From the NCBI GenBank assembly GCA_023078685.1, contig JALGAS010000001.1, forward strand, positions 5,022,001 through 5,086,000: 64,000 nucleotides of DNA, in the 5' to 3' direction. The notes under the pieces are model-generated. The model was not told the DNA's origin, ran no database searches, and worked only from the letters and a program-made list of their open reading frames with translations. This stretch comes from Neopestalotiopsis rosae (lineage: Eukaryota > Ascomycota > Sordariomycetes > Amphisphaeriales > Sporocadaceae). Shown piece after piece: positions 9,081 through 21,100 of the stretch (positions are counted from its first letter, which is position 1; each line of letters begins with the position of its first letter). Both the position numbers and the translations under genes were made by a program.

Positions 9081-10570
9081 ATGGGTGAGCTTCTCGATTA
9101 TCTCGTTCAAAACGAGAGCGATTTTCGCAAGTGAGTCTCTCTACGACCAAGAATTCCTCTCATTTCACTCGCTTGGCCTGGATGCTAATCATTCTCCGCA
9201 GAGCTCGACTTCCAGCTCTCTACTCGGACTTTACTCCCCAAAGAACACTAAATCCTGATGGCTACGCAGCCAACGTGGCGGCCTGGAAACGAGGTCTCTC
9301 GTCTGCCCTGCTCGCCGGCCGCACACCCTCGCGGTCCACGCAGCGGTCGCACTTTGCCCTTGAGCTCGACGAATCGCTGCTCCGCGCCCTCGAGACGAAG
9401 CAGCTGGGCCAGCCGTTGGCCCTTGGCGCCGTACTCGCCGAAGCCGTGGCCAACGGGGAGATGATCCCGCGCAAGCAATTTCTCAGCAGCCGTGAGAGCA
9501 TATACTACAAGAGCTGGGGCTCGCTGGGCTGGAACGTGGCCAAATGGGGTCTGCGGCAGGTTGGGCTCGTCGGCGCACCCGGCGCGGACGGCAAGATGCC
9601 CAAGGGCCAGTTCGTGGTGGTATCGAATCTAGAGAACGGGGCAAAGTCATTTGGCAAGGCGACGAGTGATCGGTCAACCAGATTCGAGCGGACATTTTCG
9701 AGGGCACATTTCAAAAAGACCTTTGAGAGCGGGCTGCTGGACGGTCAGACCTTGTCCGAGGCCGACTTTGAGGTCTTGATCAAGTTCCTGGTGAGAGACA
9801 AGGAAATCCTGGCTGCGGCTGACGACATTATCAAGATTCGCTCCTCAGAAACAGAGGATGCCACAATTACAGAAGAGGACCGCGCCATTGCAAATTTAAA
9901 GGAGCTCATTGAGGATATGACGAAACAAGCCGAAGTCTTGAACAAGAGGATCGAACACCTGAATCTCACGGCAATTGAAGCTGTCAAGAAGAAGAACACT
10001 GTGTCAGCCCGCGCGGCTCTCAAGTCCAGGAAGCTGGCCGAAGCGAACCTGACGAGGAGATACGCAACGCTGAACCAGCTCGAGGAGGTGGCTTCGAAGA
10101 TTCAAGAAGCCTCTGACAATGTACAACTGGTCAAGGTCATGCAGACGAGTACCTCGGCCCTCAAGGGCCTGAACCAGCAGGTGGGCGGAGCCGACAAGGT
10201 TGATTCGGTATTCGACGCCCTGCGCGAGCAGATGGGCGAGGTCGACGAGGTCGGCAACATCATTGCCGAAGCCGGCCCTGCTGCCACTGTGGACGAAGCG
10301 GAAGTGGATGAAGAGTTCGAGGCCATGCTGGCGGAAGAACGCAAGAAGGAAGAAGAGGCCGAAAAGAAGAAGAAGAAGGCCGAGGAGGACAAGCAAGCGG
10401 AAGAAACACGGAAGTTGTTGGCCCAGCTCGACAAATTGGGCCCCGTTGGCGAACCAGGAGAGACGACCAAGAGCAGCGAGAAAGATGCTGCCACTCCCGT
10501 GACGACGACAGCTTCGGAACTGGAGGACATGTCTATTGATGAGCAACCTTCAAAGGTCCACGCTGAATAA
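9081..10570 (+). CDS. SNF7-family ESCRT-III protein, CHMP7-like
   Basis: Two exons, 9081-9130 and 9202-10570, give 472 residues. The first exon encodes MGELLDYLVQNESDFRK, and the intron (GTGAGT...CCGCAG) joins it in frame to ARLPALYSDF. The N-terminal half, with WGSLGWNVAKWGLRQVGLVG, resembles the winged-helix region of CHMP7. The C-terminal half from about residue 230 is a charged, helical SNF7 domain, followed by a Lys/Glu-rich coil and an acidic tail. CHMP7-type proteins recruit ESCRT-III to the nuclear envelope and endoplasmic reticulum for membrane sealing and surveillance. The gene converges on RAD18, with 199 bp between stop codons. Family assignment is firm; the nuclear-envelope role is inferred from homologues. 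Confidence 0.85.
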
Positions 10571-10769
10571 TATAGTACCTATGTATAATGAGTTAGACGG
10601 CACTGCTTTTGGAGTTTGGGGAGCGCAGTCAATTTGTTTTCATGGTCACTCACAATTTGCATCAAGCTTGAGAGCTTAACATTTGCTGGCCCGAAGGCTG
10701 CCAACAAAACACATTCATTGATGGCGCATTTTGTGGTTCATTAATCTTGACTTTGGCTGGCTCGCTGTG

Positions 10770-12068
10770 CTACCTATCTAACGCTAAAGTTGTTTCTACC
10801 TGACCCTCTCTTTCAGACCGCACACCGTCACTTGTAGCTAGATTTGGTCGCTCGCTGCCATGCATTGGTGGGAGCACTCCTGATGGCCCACCCGATACTC
10901 TATTGTAAGTTGTATGAGCATCCTGCTGGCTCTTCACAATTGGGATCTCGGCTGGTGTTGAGGCTGACGGTTGTATTGAGCCTTCTGCTGATTTTGTGTC
11001 TGGCGTGGTCTTCGCAATATTTTTTCTTGCATTAGCAATGAGGTCCTTAAATGACGAATCGTGCTTCGTTGACCAAGCTTGATGGTCAAAGTCTTTGTCT
11101 TTAATCTGAGCCCCGAGATTGATGGATCGAGAAGCTGTCGGAGCTCGGCTCCCGAGGGTATTCTCCCATGTATTCAGATCTTGTAGTAGCTCGGTTTTCC
11201 TCCGAGGCTGTAGTGCATCGCAATTGGCATTCCATATTGTGGTCCATTCACGATGTCTCTTTTCCAACATCTTTCGATCTCCCATTGTAGAAATGCCCAG
11301 TTCACCTAGTTTTTTCCGAAGCGCCGGCTCCTTCAGCATCGAATAGTTGACAGCCGGTAGCCGATCAGGGCGCTTCTTTGATGAGGCTTCTTGGATTATG
11401 GACGAATAGCCATTCATGAGGACCGAGTGATCCTTCGAGGTTGGTCGGCGATGTGTTTCTGGTTGTGGTGACCCCGGACATGAACTGTCCAGATGTCTAT
11501 CGACTTGTGCCTCCTTCATCCTTGTCAGGCAAATAGGACACGCCACTAAGCCGTCATCATACTCCTTTTCTTGCTGATCTGGTGCAAGAAGATCTGCTTC
11601 TTGCCTTGCCATTTCCGACGTGGCATGAGCCCCTTTTGTCGCACTTAATCTTGCCGAACTTCTCAAGCGCTTTGGCTCCCTTGACTCTTCCTCCACAACA
11701 CCATTCTCCAATCTTCGCTTGGGTGCCTCTATGCTCTCCACGACGGACACTGGAGGCTTTCTAGCAAAGTCGACAACCTTTGGCCTGGCCTTGACGAAAG
11801 CGGCCACCACCTCTTCCATGGACCAATTGCTACGCAGCTTGATCTCCTGCTCATTTGCGCGACAGAGTGGACACTTGCCGTCGTTGGACAGGGCGCGACG
11901 TATGCATAACGAGCAAAATGTGTGGTTGCAGGATGTAAGCATCGGTGTCTTGTAAAAGTCTTTGCAAACTTGACATCGCAGCGCAGATTCGACGGCTGCG
12001 AGACCTGGAAGTGGCGTTGTCAACCAGTCTGTGGAATCGGCGACCTCGATGGAGTCATAGTCGTTCAT
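10770..12068 (-). CDS. RAD18: E3 ubiquitin ligase RAD18 (postreplication repair)
   Basis: Encodes 432 residues in one exon. The N-terminal RING finger has C32, C35, C47, H49, C52, C55, C66 and C69, in the context ALRCQVCKDFYKTPM typical of RAD18. A UBZ-type zinc finger follows with C177, C180, H192 and C197. A SAP motif lies at about 243-277, and a low-complexity tail completes the protein. With the E2 RAD6 it monoubiquitinates PCNA at stalled forks and so recruits translesion polymerases. I chose the start at 12068 because MNDYDSIEVADSTDWL fits the family N-terminus; the frame is open to 12176. It lies head to head with POL32, separated by 557 bp. Confidence 0.95.
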   Translation of the reverse strand: MNDYDSIEVADSTDWLTTPLPGLAAVESALRCQVCKDFYKTPMLTSCNHTFCSLCIRRALSNDGKCPLCRANEQEIKLRSNWSMEEVVAAFVKARPKVVDFARKPPVSVVESIEAPKRRLENGVVEEESREPKRLRSSARLSATKGAHATSEMARQEADLLAPDQQEKEYDDGLVACPICLTRMKEAQVDRHLDSSCPGSPQPETHRRPTSKDHSVLMNGYSSIIQEASSKKRPDRLPAVNYSMLKEPALRKKLGELGISTMGDRKMLEKRHREWTTIWNANCDALQPRRKTELLQDLNTWENTLGSRAPTASRSINLGAQIKDKDFDHQAWSTKHDSSFKDLIANARKNIAKTTPDTKSAEGSIQPSASTPAEIPIVKSQQDAHTTYNRVSGGPSGVLPPMHGSERPNLATSDGVRSEREGQVETTLALDR

Positions 12069-12625
12069 TTTTGCTGGGCTGGGCAAGTTCGGCGTATTGC
12101 CCAGGTAGAAGTGCAAGACCGGCGCGAGATGGGAGGAACCCGAGAATCGGATTTCGTTCTTGACTATATCAGACAAAGAAATGTCATCAAGCCAATACCT
12201 TCTTTCTCTTTCGGCCTGTGAAGACTGGCCTCGCGCGCAGTGCAGTCAAAGTGCAAGAGAAATTCCGCCCTGCGCCAGGGATTGATTCAGTGAGATCATC
12301 AACTTGCAAGCACGCTTTGTCTGGTGGACGGAGACGCGACTGCCAATTAAACCGCGGGCGCAGTTGCCCCACTATTTAGCCCATCGCTCTTGCACTGTCC
12401 GAACTTGTAATGGCGAGGAAAGAGTAGTCCAAAACATGCCTGTAGAATTGGGATATGCAACTACAATTCTGACCGCGCCCACGTGAGGACGCGATCACCC
12501 TGGTCATTCAAGACGCGTTCTCTATCAAAAAAGCACGATTTGTACTTGATATCGTCCGAAAGCAGTAGATTGACACATTTTGTCTATTAGACTCTCGTCA
12601 TTTGCTTCTACTAGACTTGCCCAAG
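12069..12625. promoter_or_regulatory. Shared divergent promoter region of RAD18 and POL32
   Basis: 557 bp between the two start codons with no open frame of interest. Both transcripts must start here. No TATA box is obvious, as is usual for housekeeping repair genes. Co-regulation is an inference from the arrangement only. Confidence 0.5.
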
Positions 12626-14114
12626 ATGGACGACTACAGAAAGTACTTGGCTCAACAGATCCTCACTGAGGACAAGCTCGTGAGTTTGCTTCGTGGACCC
12701 AAGAGTCCATTGTTGGTTGACGCTGTACATCCAGGTCACATATCGACTTCTGAGTCGAGCATTAAAAGTGCACGTCAATACTGCCAAAGAGTAAGTGAAA
12801 GTCTTCAAACATATTTTCATGCGTTGCTAACAATCCATAGAATGCTCTACGAATTTCATAAGTGGCAAAATGACAAGCGTCCAGACACCCTCCATGCGAC
12901 TTATCTGGTCTATGGGAGTCGAAGAAAGCAAGTGGAGGAGAATGGCGACGTCGAAATGACTGACTCTCAGTCCGATGACACAGAGATTCCTTCAAGCACC
13001 CTGACTCTGGTGCGAGAAGAGAAGCTGCAAGGTAGGTCTTATGTGGCTAGACGGTAACTCGGAAAGCGATCCTGACTATGTGAGCAGAGGCTTTGCAACA
13101 ATACGAAGAAGTCACGTCAATCCATGTTTACAGTTTGGCACCTCATCCCTTGAAGGACTTGCAATTATTGGTCGACACAGCTCAGACTGTAGCACGAATG
13201 ACATCTGAGGATGATTCGACTAGCTCTGGAAAGGTCTATGGGATGATCGCCAATCCTGGTGTTCGCAGAAGAGAGCGTAAGGGCGGTATGCCCAAAGCAG
13301 CACCAGCTGCGCTCATTTCGAAGACTGAGCCAAAAGCACAAGTCAAGCAGGAGTCTCAGCCGGCAGTCAAGGAAGAGCCAAAGGCAGCCAAGACAGCACC
13401 TACCAAGGATCTTAAGGGTCCTGTGACTACTGCTGCAAAGAAAGCTGCGGCTGCCCCCGCCCTCAAGCGTCAAGGCTCATCAGGCGGGATCGGTCAAATG
13501 TTTGCCAAAGCAGCGGCAAAGCCCAAGAAGCCTGCCTCTAGAACGACCTCGAATACCCCGCCAGTGGTTGAGACTCCCAGCCCGGCGTTATCGGACGACG
13601 GCGAGGACGACTCCGAAATGCCAGATGTCAAGCCTGATCCAGTGGCTGCTCAGGCTAGAAAGAGCCGCCAAAATGAGCTCCGAAAGATGATGGAAGAAAG
13701 CGACGAAGAGATCGATTCTAAGCCCGAGACTCCTGCTGAAGAGCCCGAGGAGCAGGAAGAGACACCGGTCGAACCTGAGCCTAAAGCCGCCGAGGGTCCG
13801 AGCGAAGTCATCTCAAGCACGGGCAACGGCCGAAAGCGTGGCAAGAGGAGGATCACAAAAAAAGTTACGAAGATGGATGATCAAGGTTACCTGAGTAAGT
13901 TGGCGTATATCTAGACATGCATTGTGGAAACTTCTAACTCAGTATCACAGTCACATCACAAGAGCTGGCTTGGGAGTCATTCTCAGAAGATGAGGCTCCG
14001 CCTCCTGTCAAAGCCAAAGTCGAAAAGGGTGAAAAGCCTGCTCCAGCTGCAAAGGGGAAGAAGGGTGGCGCAAAGGGCCAGGGAAGTATCATGTCCTTCT
14101 TTGGCAAGAAATGA
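12626..14114 (+). CDS. POL32: DNA polymerase delta subunit POL32/Cdc27 (POLD3)
   Basis: Five exons (12626-12679, 12735-12790, 12841-13031, 13088-13894, 13951-14114) give 423 residues, with all junctions GT-AG and in frame. The N-terminus (MDDYRKYLAQQILTEDKL, then VTYRLLSRALKVHVNTAK) is the winged-helix region that contacts the second polymerase subunit; MLYEFHKWQ follows. The middle and C-terminal parts are Lys/Glu/Ala/Pro-rich and disordered. The last residues, QGSIMSFFGKK, form a PCNA-interacting (PIP) box with Q, M and FF in place. The subunit makes Pol delta processive and also joins Pol zeta in translesion synthesis. The exon structure was deduced by hand; the PIP box in the last exon supports the final splice. 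Confidence 0.9.
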
Positions 14115-17100
14115 GTATCACCCGATCACGGTGTTGGTGTAGCAATGGCTGCCATTTCGACCATAATGCGCCAATACGAGCCGAATTAGTAGTATAGGAT
14201 ATAAGGTTCCAAGGTCGTATCGCATGGCTGTCTTGTCGTCATTGAGATCAACTCTAGATGTCGAGCCGTCAACTTTACCGACAAGACAAATCAGATACAC
14301 TTTACGTCTATGATCTGGAGTATACCAAGATGACACCCTATTTCAATGATTATGGATTTCGACACCAGGCGAGGTGTAAGCAATAACCCTGGTCACTCCC
14401 CCTGTCACGGTGCTAAAATGGATATGATTGCTCTCAATGACACCTTTGGTAGATCTGATAACAAACAGGAAACGTGTTCAAGAATGAGGCAAACCCTTAA
14501 CGGAGCCGAAGTGCTAAAGTCCAAACCCCGAGTCGCCTCGGGCGCACAAAAGCCGGCCCCGACTCTCCGACTGTCCGAGTCGTCGAGTCGCTGGAACCAA
14601 CTCGGACATTTTTGGCAACACGAGCCAACTTTTTTGGAGTAAAGCAAAGAAGTAAGCGGAGCAATTTCAACGCCGCCAGAGTTATCAACCCCCAACTCTA
14701 GCGCAGATCACAACGCGGTCCATTTTCGTAGAATTGCGCACGCGAGCTTATTCTCTGCGAGCTTATTTTCATGTAGGGTTTACTATTACTGCTTCCGAGG
14801 ACTGGATGCAGGACCGGGAAAACCAGTTTGCAGTACCTACGTAAGTATGAAGGAAATACTGTTTATGTCATTCGCTGCATTAGTTCGAATTATGCAGGCG
14901 TCGATGCTGACGGGAACGAGAGAATTGCAGTAGTTTTCTTTCTTCATGCGCTTTAGTTTTGTCGTTTTAGGGAAGCGTACCAGTAATGTGCAATACTAGC
15001 AGCACCACATTCAGTCAAGCGGGAACGACAAACCCGCAGGGCAGCGGGCTCAATTGCACGCGACAGCTTGCAGAACTTCCGTAGCGTTGTCGAATTTCAA
15101 CAGTTTCGTGACGGCTCGTTCATTTTCTCTGCACTACTTGTTCTAGTGAGGTACCTATGCACTGGTCGCCGCGTGTCTGAGGCAATCATTTAGAGGCAAG
15201 AAGGAATGTTCGAGACCTGTTTTATGGCATACTGGACGATGATACTAATGAAGACTTCATACTGGAGGAGGACCCTTCAGGGCCCTGACTGAGGGCCCTG
15301 TGAGGCGTCTAACCTGTATGCAAGACAGCGCGGAGGACCACATTGCCCACGGGCCATTTGGTGGGCATTTCTAACACTGTGGGACTCTCGATCGCAAAAC
15401 TGGTCAGATGTCCACTGCTATTTTTACACCACAGTGGCAGAGAAATTTTATCCTTACCCGCATGAATCCATCAGATTGCGATCTATCATTCTAAATGATT
15501 CGCGTATCCTATTCGGGGAAGTCATACTGCTCTTCCCGAACTATACAGCTTTGTCGATGCAAATCGGTCATTTGGTGATGCATGTTGCAGCCAGCAGGTT
15601 TTGTTTGAAGCAAGGGGTTCGCATCCGGAGTGAATTCTTGCATGCGCGTAATATGGTAAAGTTGTGGTAAAGAAAAAGTGGTGATGCTCATGATGATGAT
15701 CCATCGGTGCACATCACAACATCCACTCTCTAGTCTCCAGCAAAAAAATAAAGAGTCACCGTGCTGTGCTGGGATCGCGATTCCGGCTTCAACCGAGCAG
15801 CTTTTGCCATTGGACGCCATCCCAGGCCTGTCATTGCACCCAAGCACCAAGCACAGGGCTTTCCGGGTTTCCCCACACGTCAGAGTTTCCCTACCAGCCT
15901 ATGTCTTTCCAAATCCGAGAGACAGAATTGGGGGATTCTTGGGGGGGGACGGTTGGATGGATCTCGCTGAATACAAATTACCGGCAGGCGGTGATTGGCA
16001 ACGCGTCCGAACAAGCCGAAGAAGAGCTTGGTTATTATTGACCCTCCTAGAAAGGGAATCAAAATGTACTACGTACTCCTTCACACATGCAGTACGCAAT
16101 GCAGCCCTAGTCAGCCAGCAGCCAGCCAGCCACTACAGGGTGTTCCTACATTACGGTATGACCTAGGTCATCAGGCACCCAGGCTTGCCAGGCTGCCAGG
16201 CTGCCACTGGTGCTACGACGCAAGAAAGAAAAAGTCACCGAGCGAGTTAGGGCACAATTTGGTGTGCTCGTCATGGATTGAGGTAGCCAAAGGAGGGAGT
16301 GCCCTGAGGTCAGAGAAGAGACGACCTCGATGACCTTTGCCAGATGTAGCTGACTCTGCTGTAGTCTTGTACGTAGCAAGTGTCCGGCTACTGCAGTCTG
16401 GCAGCCAGGGGACGCCGTCAGTTAGTTGCTTGCTTTGCTGAGAAATACTGGAAGCTAGGGATCGTTCCGAGAGGTTTTTCGTCTTTAGTGTGATATGCAA
16501 CAACAAAACGTTGTTTCACGCGTGTCAATGGAAAGCAGCCAGTGGCGGAGGTATATGGCCAATTCACGTTTTTTTTTTTTTACTCCGGAGCAGAGACATT
16601 TAGAGGCTTGGAGATAGCAACGATGTTGTGATTCTTGAAAACATCATACTGTGGCCACTCTTTCTATAGCTCTTCGCATTGGGTATTCGATACTACCTAG
16701 GCAGTATCGGCCAGAGAGATTGTCCCGAGCAGGCCAAGAATAGAGAAAATCCTCATCATCATACATACAGCAGTATATGTGTACACAGCACATTCTGGTG
16801 GTTATTGACCCGAGTCATTTTCATATGCACGAAAGCTGAAAAGGGAAGACGGCACTAAACAAGTCGCTGAAGGTTGCCGCATCCACTCCACTAAGTTGGA
16901 ACCCAGGATGCAATGCCGGGCGCCCGGGGAATGCCCCAACCCTGTTTTTTCCAACGCCCGCACTGTAAGTTTGGCATGCTACAGTACGAGTGCTACAGAT
17001 GTACATTACAGGTAACTGACAGTAGATACGATTATCCAATGGTCACAGTCAGCAATTGGCGAAACCATTGACTGGATTCGTGATACGATGGGCATTGGAT

Positions 17101-18137
17101 CTTCACGAATATATACACAAATGGTCGATATACCTGTTCTGTTACATGCAAACGCGTAGGTATCAATATATCTGATGGGATTTTCTCTTACAAGCATGGA
17201 TGCAAGGTGCTGGGGAAGCATCGATGATTATCCCTCACGGTGCGATTTGCAAAATAATCAATTGGATGCGAAAGCAACTTGTCGAAAGCAAGCACAAGGT
17301 TCAGCATTGAAATCAAATGGACCCCCACCGAAGCACCTCGAAGAAACCTCCACCACTAGGCTCCAGCTAAACAAGCTAGAGGCCAGGTTTAGCCACACAC
17401 AGCCACTAAGAAGTCACCGAAGGCTACTGGATCTGACAGCGCTGGCAGCGACCCGCAGGACCCCTTGACGGGCGATTCGACAGGGGGCCAAACGGGCACG
17501 ATAATTGTGAGGAAACTCGATCTCGGTGCTTGGTGCATGGTGGATTATTGGTGGTGTTGGTCGGGTCAGTGGATGGAGGTGAGTGAGTAACTGGTAACTG
17601 GATGATGGGAGGCCGAATCCATCCCACACACGGCTTGGTGGTTTCCCATGTGCTCCAATATCATACATACCACATCTACACCCTCGACTTTTTTTTTTCC
17701 CTTCCCCCTCCCTTCCCTTCCCGTTTTGATCATTCTGTTCTTTCCAATCACCAAACCACCAACTTTTTTTTTTTTCTTAATAAAGATCGCGCGTTTGTTT
17801 GACGGCTTGAGGAGGCTGTCAAATGAACCTGCAACGACTCTTCATACCCTCCCTCCGTGTAAGTCGTCATAGATGCCCCATTTTATGAAATGCCCCAGTC
17901 CTGGTCGCGTGTGCGCATCTCCAAAAGAGTTGAGTCACAAAAGCTCTCCAAGTCGCGCAGGCGAAACGGGCTGCCAATATTTATTTTTTTGTCTGGCGCC
18001 GAATCGCGAAACTATAGCAAGCTATCATAACCTTCATGCTTTCATTGAATTGGCGCACTCATGTCTCATAGTATTCACCTTACTGACTCATTTTCTCTTC
18101 CACCCAATAGTCTTCTTACCCTCCTGGCGTCATCTAA
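14115..18137. other. Intergenic, no gene recognised
   Basis: About 4 kb upstream of the large PPR gene. The longest open frame (162 codons at 15678-16166) has random-looking composition and no partner exons. There are short local repeats: AGGGCCCTGA pairs at about 15279-15301, GCCAGGCT/GCCAGCC runs at about 16105-16205, and poly-T tracts at 16569-16580, 17690-17699 and 17764-17775. The right end is pyrimidine-rich and probably contains the PPR gene promoter. Confidence 0.45.
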
Positions 18138-21100
18138 ATGCCATTCCACTCGACCCTGTATCAGAACGTCTTCCGTACAGGACTTAGCAAGACACTTGCA
18201 CACGGCTACGCACAATCTGTCGTAGCTGCGACACATCCCCATGTTCTAAACTCACAGAACCGCCCTTCATGGGCCCGGCGCAGCAGTCATCGCGTCGGCA
18301 GGCTCTCGGGCCTGCAACTCCAGAGCGCCTTTCATGTCTCGACCTCAGCGTCCGCGGCTGCTCCCCAAGAGCACCGCCCAGAGAGACGGGGCAGCTTTGG
18401 CAACCTAGATGCCTACTTCGAGGCTCTTCAGAAGAAGCAGGAGCAGGCCCAGGCTGCTGGCAACGAAGAGGCCGCAGCAGAAGTCGCGGAGGAATGGATG
18501 CAGTTCCAGTTTCCCAAGCCCATCGAGTGGAAGCCCGACGCCTCGTCTGTGCTACCAGAAACCACAGCCGAGGCTTTGCTGCCTCTCGAGGCAGCCCAAG
18601 ATGCCGCAGACAACCAGCCTGTACCTGTTGACGCCGATGTCGCCTTGGCTCACATCAATGCAGCATTAGAGAAGGAGATCGAAGTCCGAAGGTTACAAGA
18701 AGCTCTAGAAGAGGGTTCTCCTCTTCCATCCAGAGCACCCACTCCACCGGTAGAGATCGCCCAGTCAAGACTTGGTACTCCAGAACGATCAGCCACCCCA
18801 GTGAGCATTGCTCGAAGTGCATCTCCCCCGGTCGATCCCCAATCTCAGACGTATGCCGACCACCTCACAAAGCTCGCCGAAGATGGCCGCCACGCAGAGA
18901 TCCCCGCGGTTTTCGAGGCTATGCTTGTTGCTGATGTCAAGCCCATCGCCAAGGCTTACAATGCTTTGCTCACTGCAGCCATTCACATTCCCGTGGAGAA
19001 GTTCGAGGTAGTTTCCAAGGCCTTGGACGTGTATGCCGACATGATGAGGCGAAAAGTTCTACCCAACAGCGACACCTACAACATTCTGGTGGATCTGCTT
19101 GCCAGCAGATGCCTGGAAGTCTCAAGCCTCAAGAAGGCCCTCGAGGACAAGTTGGCTCGTTTCGGTGGAATGGAGGAGCCTGGCAAGTTCATGTTTGCTT
19201 CATCGGAACTTGAATATGCTATCCTCTCCGAGGATGATCGTCTTGACCTGGCCATCAGGCTCTTCGACTCCTCGGTCGAGTTCAGCAAAGCCAACTACTC
19301 GTCGGACACTTACCACCGCCTGATCTCGGCCTGTGCTCAAGCCGGTCGCGTAACAGACATGCTTCGCCTGTTTGACCACATGGAAATCAGTGGCGCTATT
19401 CCCTCGGCTGCTACTTTCCCGACCATGATCGCTGCCTTCGCCAAGGTCGGTGATCTTCCAAGTGCAGTCGAGTGTTACAATGAGTACAAGGAGCTGGCTA
19501 TTTCTCACGATAGCGGCAAATATACCCTCAATGACCGCCTCGATGCCCAGGTTTATGCCGCTGTCATCAACGCTTACGTCACATCTGATAAGTTTGATGG
19601 TGCCATGAAGTTCTACGAAAGAATCATGGCAGGCTATGGCGCAAAGTGCAACGACATCAAGGACGTTCTGATCAGTTCAGGCTTCGTGAAGGGTCTCACT
19701 CAGCGCGCTGTTTACCGCGAGGCACTCCAATGGGCACAGACCATCGACACAGATATCCGATTCGGGTCCATGGCTAGCATTGCAACCGCCGCTGCTGATT
19801 CTGGTGATAAGATGACAGCGGTCGCTGCCTTTGCAAACCTCCCTGCTGCATTCCGCGGCATTGCCACCCCCGCCATGGCACTGTTGGCACTCAGCGTTCG
19901 AGAGGGCGATGTTGCTGCTGCTTCTAGCTATTGGCGTGTCTTGAGCAATCCCGATGTTGAGGTCACTGCCTCTCTCATCGAGCCCGCGACCATGTACGCT
20001 ATTGCCATGATCGGCTCTGGTCAAGTTTTAGAGGGGTTGGCTGAGTCTGAACGGATGTTCCAACGTATCCAGGCTTCCGAGGTGCAGTCTCGCCCCCAGG
20101 TCACTGACGAGATCGAGGAGGCTTTGGACTTCGTGCAGAAGTTCATGTCTGCTCGCGGCGTCGTCGATCCCCGAGAGACTACTTCTGTTGCTAGCTTTGC
20201 TCAAACCTACTCGCCGTCTGCTTACGAGACAACACCAACCGTTTCAAGCTACGAGGACAATTTTGACCCATATGCCCACAGCACCGACTTCAAGGGTTCT
20301 TCCATCATCTCTGATGAGCTCGAAGGTGCCCACGGCCGCAAGGGTCCGAGATTCAACGACGCTCTGACCCGGTTCCGCAACATGCGCCGCGCTGGCCGTC
20401 ACCCACGGTATATCACTTACGCCAAGTTGATCTCTGCTGCTGCTCGGGAGAAGCGCATGGATCTTTGCCATGACATCCTCGCCATGGCTCGCACCGACGT
20501 TCCTCTCCTCCCGCAGTATGCAGTTGTCCGCTATGGATGGTCTTCCATCTTGGACGCAATGGTTGGTGCTTGTTTGACTCTTGGTGACCGCACCCTGGCT
20601 GAGCAATACCACCTCGAGCTTCTCGAGATGGGAGCTGCTCCGTCTGCGAACACATTTGGTCTTTACATCACCAGCTTGAAGGAATCGACCAAGACATTTG
20701 ACGAGGCCACTGAGGCTGTAAAGATTTTCCACCGCGCCAAGGCTGAGGGTGTTGAGCCATCCAGCTTCCTGTACAATGCGCTGATTGGAAAGCTTGGCAA
20801 GGCTAGACGCATTGACGATTGTCTGTTCTACTTTGCTGAGATGCGTGCTCTTGGCATCAAGCCCACCAGTGTCACCTACGGCACTGTTGTCAATGCTCTT
20901 TGCCGTGTCAGTGACGAGAAATTTGCCGAGGAGCTGTTTGACGAGATGGAGGCCATGCCCAACTACAAGGCTCGCCCCGCACCGTACAACAGCATGATGC
21001 AGTTCTTTCTCTCTACAAAACGCGACAAGAGTAAGGTCCTGTCCTACTACGAGAGGATGAAGGCCAAGGGCATCGCCCCCACCTCGCACACCTTCAAGTT

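Noticed and set aside
12069..12176. N-terminal extension of RAD18 to 12176
   Set aside because: The extension lies in the shared promoter region and lacks family similarity.
15678..16166. 162-codon open frame upstream of the PPR gene
   Set aside because: Low-quality composition, overlapping frames of similar length, and no homology that I recognise.
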